Part shown: piece by piece, positions 7,806 to 10,894 of the stretch
How positions within the stretch are numbered: position 1 is the first letter of the stretch
Layout of the letters: every line of letters begins with the position of its first letter
Source of the DNA: Syntrophaceae bacterium
GTDB taxonomy: Bacteria; Desulfobacterota; Syntrophorhabdia; Syntrophorhabdales; WCHB1-27
DNA length: 10,894 nt
NCBI GenBank assembly: GCA_003165115.1
Contig: PLSJ01000508.1
Span: 1-10,894 of the forward strand
Direction: 5' to 3'
Notes under the pieces: generated by a model
The model's database searches: none
What the model was told of the DNA's origin: nothing
Seen by the model: only the letters and a program-made list of their open reading frames with translations
Position numbers and translations under genes: made by a program

Positions 7806-8198
7806 TCAATGCACCAGCAGGCTGACCGTGAGGATTACCAGGACAAAGAGCGTCACGGCAAGGTACGTGAAGTTCCTTGCGGAGGCGAAGTAGACCACCG
7901 ACAGCACTGCCCTCACGTACGGCGTGAGGATGAGCACCGCGATGCCGAGCGTCATCAGCCGGATGGACCAATTGGAAGGAGGACCGGAAAAGAGCCGCCC
8001 GAGGAAGACGAAGAAATCGTCGGCTCTCAGGATCACGCGGCTGTCACGGGCAATGGCAAAGCCGCCGGATGAGCGATAATAAAGGGCGAGTCCCGCCGCT
8101 TCCAGGAAAATGCTCATCACCACGCCGGTGATGAGGACATAGCTTATCAGGCGCTCCAGGACCGGCACGCTGTCCCCTTTGTCATCCCGCCCTACCAT
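7806..8198 (-). CDS. DUF1634 family membrane protein
   Basis: This 130-residue integral membrane protein has three predicted helices, about residues 17-40, 81-104 and 110-129, separated by a soluble segment (about 41-78) containing SGGFAIARDS and DDFFVFLGRLFSG. The first-helix pattern ERLISYVLITGVVMSIFLEA and the overall layout fit the DUF1634 family, known mainly as small membrane proteins encoded beside TauE/SafE permeases. That is exactly the context here: its ATG overlaps the end of the permease gene by 7 bases, so translation is probably coupled. It is likely an accessory subunit of the permease, although no biochemical role is established that I can name. Confidence 0.85.
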   Translation of the reverse strand: MVGRDDKGDSVPVLERLISYVLITGVVMSIFLEAAGLALYYRSSGGFAIARDSRVILRADDFFVFLGRLFSGPPSNWSIRLMTLGIAVLILTPYVRAVLSVVYFASARNFTYLAVTLFVLVILTVSLLVH

Positions 8199-9025
8199 GA
8201 GGCAACCCCCTTGTAAAGCATCTCCACGATGAGCAGGATCACCACGCAGAAGAAAAGGCTTCGCAGGATGCGGTCGTCGAGCTTGTTGAGTACCCTTCCT
8301 CCCGCGATAGCCCCCAGGGTCGTTCCTATCGCCATGGGCGCCATCAGGGTCAGGTTGAGAAAGCCGCTGAAGAGATAGACGCTCGTGCCGGCCAGCGCGG
8401 TCATCCCCACGATGAAATTGCTCGTGGTGCTCGCGACCTTCGAAGGCAGTCTCAAAATATTCTCCTGCACGGTCACTTTAAAGGCCCCGGCTCCGATACC
8501 GAGCATCCCCGCCGCCAGCCCGGCGACCATCATCCCCAGTCCTCCGAGGAGCGGCCGGTCGGCGGTGTACGCAACGACCTCCTTTCTCGCCTCATCGAAA
8601 TAGGTCCCTTTCAGCTCCAGCCGGCGCGATAGCCTGGAACCACTCGCCGGAGAGAAGCGGTCCGTTTTCGGCCGGCCCCGCAGCTTCAGGAAAGACGTCA
8701 TCAGGAATGCGGCGAAGAAAAAATAGAGATAGACGGGTGCGATGAGGGTCGTGATCGTAGCCCCGACGATGGCCCCGACGCTCGTGAACATTTCGAGGTA
8801 CATGGCGATCTTTACATTTGCTATCCTCTCTCTCACATATGCCGCTGCCGAGCCGCTCGATGTCGCGATAACGCCGACCATGCCCGACGCGATCGCCTCT
8901 TTTACCGGGATGCCGAAAAGCACCATGATCGGAATGAGAATGCTCGCCCCGCCCAATCCGGTAAGGGAGCCGACGAAGCCTACGGGGATGGAGATCAAAA
9001 GGAGGGAAAACATGTCGGGGGCCAT
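8192..9025 (-). CDS. TauE/SafE family anion permease
   Basis: This is a multi-pass inner-membrane transporter of the TauE/SafE family, whose members move sulfite, sulfonates, sulfoacetate or related anions; the substrate here is not determinable. The family's two-repeat layout is visible: GSLTGLGGASILIPIMV early in the first half and AGMLGIGAGAFKVTV early in the second, each followed by a Ser/Thr-rich helix (SGMVGVIATSSGSAAAYV; STTSNFIVGMTALAGTS). A charged cytoplasmic loop of about 40 residues separates the halves. Start choice is unusual. The longest reading begins at 9037, but that ATG lies inside the -10 element of the apparent promoter. The ATG at 9025 (277 residues) sits at the predicted transcript 5' end, and 9013 is a further option. 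None has a Shine-Dalgarno sequence. Confidence 0.9.
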   Translation of the reverse strand: MAPDMFSLLLISIPVGFVGSLTGLGGASILIPIMVLFGIPVKEAIASGMVGVIATSSGSAAAYVRERIANVKIAMYLEMFTSVGAIVGATITTLIAPVYLYFFFAAFLMTSFLKLRGRPKTDRFSPASGSRLSRRLELKGTYFDEARKEVVAYTADRPLLGGLGMMVAGLAAGMLGIGAGAFKVTVQENILRLPSKVASTTSNFIVGMTALAGTSVYLFSGFLNLTLMAPMAIGTTLGAIAGGRVLNKLDDRILRSLFFCVVILLIVEMLYKGVASW

Positions 9026-9032
9026 CGGTACG

Positions 9033-9061
9033 ATCATATGTGTCTAATGACGGCATGTCAA
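9033..9061 (-). promoter_or_regulatory. Near-consensus sigma-70 promoter of the permease operon
   Basis: On the minus strand, a perfect TTGACA (9061-9056) is followed after 17 bases by TATGAT (9038-9033), a 5 of 6 match. Transcription should begin about seven bases on, at roughly 9025-9027. That coincides with the ATG at 9025 and predicts a leaderless or nearly leaderless mRNA for the TauE/SafE and DUF1634 pair. Confidence 0.65.
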
Positions 9062-9101
9062 GGTTTTGAAGGGCCGCTGCCCGGATGTCCGTGAAAAAGT
9101 T

Positions 9102-9131
9102 TTGATTGGGTAATGGATATGGTGCTATGAT
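9102..9131 (+). promoter_or_regulatory. Probable sigma-70 promoter of the CoA ligase operon
   Basis: TTGATT (9102-9107) and TATGAT (9126-9131) are 18 bases apart, matching the consensus at 4 of 6 and 5 of 6 positions. The start of transcription would be near 9138, giving a leader of about 130 nt before the ligase. It is divergent from the permease promoter, with 40 bp between the two -35 boxes. That interval holds a small palindrome, GGGC-CGCT-GCCC at 9071-9082, a possible but unproven operator. Confidence 0.5.
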
Positions 9132-9140
9132 GAAGAACGA

Positions 9141-9256
9141 GATTGAGAAGATTTTCGCAAGGGGGCGAAACGGAAGGACCTGTCCCCGCTAAGGCAGCTC
9201 GGTTGGCCGCGAAAGGTCACAGAGACCGGCGGATTGAGAAAATCATCGCAAGGAGG
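9141..9256 (+). repeat. Imperfect direct repeat in the ligase leader
   Basis: A 25-base unit starting GATTGAGAA occurs at 9141-9165 and again at 9232-9256, with 21 of 25 bases identical by eye. Similarity continues weakly beyond it: AGGACCTGT after copy 1, AGGACTGT after copy 2. Copy 2 contains the AGGAGGAGG ribosome binding site of the ligase; copy 1 lies almost at the predicted 5' end of the transcript. Between them, GGTC-acaga-GACC (9215-9227), flanked by CCGC and GCGG, can form a small interrupted stem. No known riboswitch class was recognised. Confidence 0.5.
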
Positions 9257-9267
9257 AGGACTGTTTT

Positions 9268-10596
9268 ATGGGTATGGATATGAGTAGGTACTGGAATCCT
9301 GTTATGGAGACGTTGCCCCCTGAGAAACTGAAAGAGCTGCAGGTAAAGAAGTTCCGGCGTATTTTCGATTGGGCCTACAACAACTCACCCTTTTACCGTG
9401 CCCTCTATAAGAATGCAGGCATCGAGCCGGGCGACATCAAGACGATGGCCGATATCAAAAAGGTCCCGAAGATCGACAAGGGTATGCTCAGAGATGTTCA
9501 GAGCAGGGAGCCTTTCCCTTACGGAGACATGCTCGCCGTACCCCTTTCGCAGGTTACGGAGTTCCGCCAGACGAGCGGGACAACCGGCACGCCGGTATAT
9601 CAGGCCGATACGTGGCAGGACTGGGACTGGTGGGCCGAGTGCTGGGCGTACATCCTCTACTCCCAGGGCTACAGGGATACGGACCGCTTTTTCCTCCCCT
9701 TCGGCTACAACATCTTCGTCGCCTTTTGGGCCGCCCACTACGGGGCCGAAAAGGTGGGGTGCGAGGTGGTGCCGGGCGGCGTCCTCGACACCGAGGCGCG
9801 TATCATGAAGATGAAGGAGCTGAGGTGCACGGCCTTTGGGGCCACCCCGACGTATGTCCTCGGCATGGCGGACACCGCGCGGAAGATAGGCATAGACCCG
9901 AGAAGCATAGGGATTCAGAGGATCACCTGCGCCGGCGAGCCGGGTGCAAGCATCATGACGACCAAGCAGCGCATCGAGGAAGCATGGGGCGCGAAGCTCT
10001 ACGACCACATCGGTGCCACGGAAATCGGCGCGTGGAGCTACATGTGCACGGAACAGAAGGGCCTCCACGTCAACGAGGCCATGTTCCTCGTGGAGATAGA
10101 AGACGTCGAAACCGGTGAGCTGATCACCGAGCCGATGAAGAACGGCAAGATGATCATTACCGCCTTTGACCGGAGGGCAAAACCGTGCATCCGCTTCGAC
10201 TCGAAGGACGTGATCCGGTGGGCCGATTACACCTGCGCATGCGGACGCACCTTCCGGATGATCGATGGAGGCGTCGTTGGCAGGTCCGATGACATTACCA
10301 AGGTGAAAGGCGTGCTCCTGGCGCCCACCGCCATAGAAGAAGTAGTGAGGAGCTTCATCGAGCTGAGTGACGAATACGAAGTCGTGGTCACCAAGAAAGG
10401 CGACATCGACGACATCGCGTTGAAGATAGAGATCATGCCCGGTCATGAAAGCCAGAAGGAATCCATCCTGGCGCGGCTCAAGGACGAGCTGAGGGTGAGG
10501 ACGAACCTGGGCTACAAGATCGAGGTCCATCCCCATGGAAGCCTTCCCCGGTACGAAGTGAAGGCGAAGAGATTCAAGGACATGAGACAACACTAA
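9268..10596 (+). CDS. Phenylacetate-CoA ligase family aryl/acyl-CoA ligase
   Basis: This ATP-dependent, AMP-forming ligase would activate a carboxylic acid, probably aromatic, to its CoA thioester in the cytoplasm. The 442-residue length and N-terminal YWNPVMETLPPEKL fit PaaK. The phosphate-binding loop is TSGTTGTP (102-109), AGEPG is at 222-226, and the adenylate-binding YDHIGATE is at 245-252. Asp314 lies in the ribose-binding RFDSKDV block. A CACGR motif (323-327) and GRSDD (338-342) precede the hinge and C-terminal lid. Lys432 in LPRYEVKAKRF matches the catalytic lid lysine. The region between P-loop and AGEPG is unusually rich in Trp and Tyr, so the substrate may not be phenylacetate. 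The start at 9268 is supported by AGGAGG eight bases upstream. A small helical gene follows in the same unit. Confidence 0.92.
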   Translation: MGMDMSRYWNPVMETLPPEKLKELQVKKFRRIFDWAYNNSPFYRALYKNAGIEPGDIKTMADIKKVPKIDKGMLRDVQSREPFPYGDMLAVPLSQVTEFRQTSGTTGTPVYQADTWQDWDWWAECWAYILYSQGYRDTDRFFLPFGYNIFVAFWAAHYGAEKVGCEVVPGGVLDTEARIMKMKELRCTAFGATPTYVLGMADTARKIGIDPRSIGIQRITCAGEPGASIMTTKQRIEEAWGAKLYDHIGATEIGAWSYMCTEQKGLHVNEAMFLVEIEDVETGELITEPMKNGKMIITAFDRRAKPCIRFDSKDVIRWADYTCACGRTFRMIDGGVVGRSDDITKVKGVLLAPTAIEEVVRSFIELSDEYEVVVTKKGDIDDIALKIEIMPGHESQKESILARLKDELRVRTNLGYKIEVHPHGSLPRYEVKAKRFKDMRQH

Positions 10597-10612
10597 ACAG
10601 GAGGGAATAACG

Positions 10613-10786
10613 GTGAACGCTCAATACAAGATAAAAGAGATGGACGAGAAAATCCGGCTCCTGCGCAAGACGGCGGAAGAGCTGATGGTGCTGGGCGGAG
10701 AGATAGAAGCGGTAAAGAAGAACCTGGTGCGACTCCTTTCAAGCACGGCGATGCTCGAACTGAACATAAGCGACGCGTTGGAATAA
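10613..10786 (+). CDS. Small helical protein (57 aa), unknown, paired with CoA ligase
   Basis: This short reading frame begins with GTG and ends with TAA, giving 57 residues. A strong AGGAGG at 10599-10604 lies eight bases upstream, and the gene follows the ligase stop by only 16 bases and precedes a terminator, so expression is likely. The product has no Gly/Pro-rich or membrane segment. It reads as two helices: a charged one over about residues 4-27 (KIKEMDEKIRLLRKTAEELM) and a second over about 29-55 with a more hydrophobic face (VKKNLVRLLSSTAMLELNI). I do not recognise a family. A small subunit or regulator of the ligase is an inference from position alone. Confidence 0.7.
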   Translation: MNAQYKIKEMDEKIRLLRKTAEELMVLGGEIEAVKKNLVRLLSSTAMLELNISDALE

Positions 10787-10792
10787 CAGGTC

Positions 10793-10820
10793 TTAAGAAG
10801 TCCATAGGACGTATTCTTAA
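10793..10820 (+). other. Hairpin downstream of the small gene
   Basis: TTAAGAA (10793-10799) pairs with TTCTTAA (10814-10820), and GTCC (10800-10803) pairs with GGAC (10807-10810) across a three-base loop ATA, leaving a three-base bulge (10811-10813) on the 3' side. It begins seven bases after the stop codon and stands just before the main terminator. It lacks its own T-run, so an mRNA-stability or protein-binding element is as likely as a terminator. Confidence 0.5.
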
Positions 10821-10824
10821 ACCG

Positions 10825-10858
10825 GGGGAGGCAGCGTCATGCCTCCCCTGCCTTTTCT
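10825..10858 (+). terminator. Rho-independent terminator of the ligase operon
   Basis: A perfect nine-base-pair GC-rich stem, GGGGAGGCA (10825-10833) with TGCCTCCCC (10840-10848), closes a six-base loop and is followed by TGCCTTTTCT. This is a classical intrinsic terminator, 38 bases after the small gene's stop. It closes the unit of ligase plus small protein. Confidence 0.88.
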
Positions 10859-10894
10859 CCCCCATAAAGCTTGATAAAGTGGCGAATATAGGCG

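Noticed and set aside
9127..9192. 21-codon upstream open frame in the ligase leader
   Set aside because: Its ATG lies inside the -10 element of the predicted promoter, so it would precede the transcript start, and no ribosome binding site precedes it.
9141..9256. Leader repeat as a duplicated coding segment (both copies can read IEK-I-x-AR)
   Set aside because: The two copies are in different reading frames relative to each other and neither belongs to a supported gene, so the apparent peptide similarity follows from the DNA repeat.
9385..10593. Long antisense open frame of about 400 codons on the minus strand across the CoA ligase
   Set aside because: The plus-strand frame carries every expected motif of the ligase family. 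The antisense product is rich in His, Arg, Asp and Gly with no recognisable domain, as expected for a shadow of a GC-rich gene.
10871..10894. TTGATA as the -35 box of a downstream promoter
   Set aside because: The matching -10 would fall at or beyond the end of the window, so it cannot be judged.

Overview
The window looks like chromosomal DNA of a flagellated, probably anaerobic Gram-negative bacterium. GC is moderate to high, and Arg codon AGG, Ile codon ATA and Gln codon CAG are common. A flagellar export operon of the delta-proteobacterial/Thermodesulfobacteriota type sits beside a phenylacetate-CoA ligase-type enzyme, which suggests a syntrophic or aromatics-degrading anaerobe such as a Syntrophorhabdus relative. 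That placement is inference from gene content, not an identification.

Layout. (1) Positions 1-5730, plus strand: a tightly packed flagellar operon, fliQ-fliR-flhB-flhA-flhG-fliA. The membrane core of the flagellar type III export gate comes first, then the MinD-like number regulator FlhG and the late sigma factor FliA (sigma-28). flhF, which usually lies between flhA and flhG, is absent; only 29 bp separate those genes, and FlhG lacks a recognisable FlhF-activating DQAxxLR motif. (2) Positions 5745-7689, minus strand: a short-chain dehydrogenase/reductase that converges on fliA and has foreign-looking codon use, then a long coiled-coil protein of unknown function with its own promoter. (3) Positions 7806-9025, minus strand: a translationally coupled pair, a TauE/SafE-type anion permease and a DUF1634 membrane protein. 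Their promoter is near consensus and placed so that the permease mRNA should be leaderless or nearly so. (4) Positions 9033-9131: a compact divergent promoter region. (5) Positions 9138-10858, plus strand: a roughly 130-nt leader carrying an imperfect direct repeat, a PaaK-type aryl-CoA ligase, a 57-residue helical protein with a strong ribosome binding site, a hairpin, and a strong rho-independent terminator.

How the genes work together: region 1 builds the flagellar export gate, controls flagellar number and switches on late flagellar genes. Regions 2-5 are accessory metabolism and transport. The ligase and its small downstream partner form a closed two-gene transcription unit, the best candidate here for something undescribed. 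No CRISPR array, tRNA, rRNA or insertion sequence was seen, and no gene-free stretch exceeds 300 bases.
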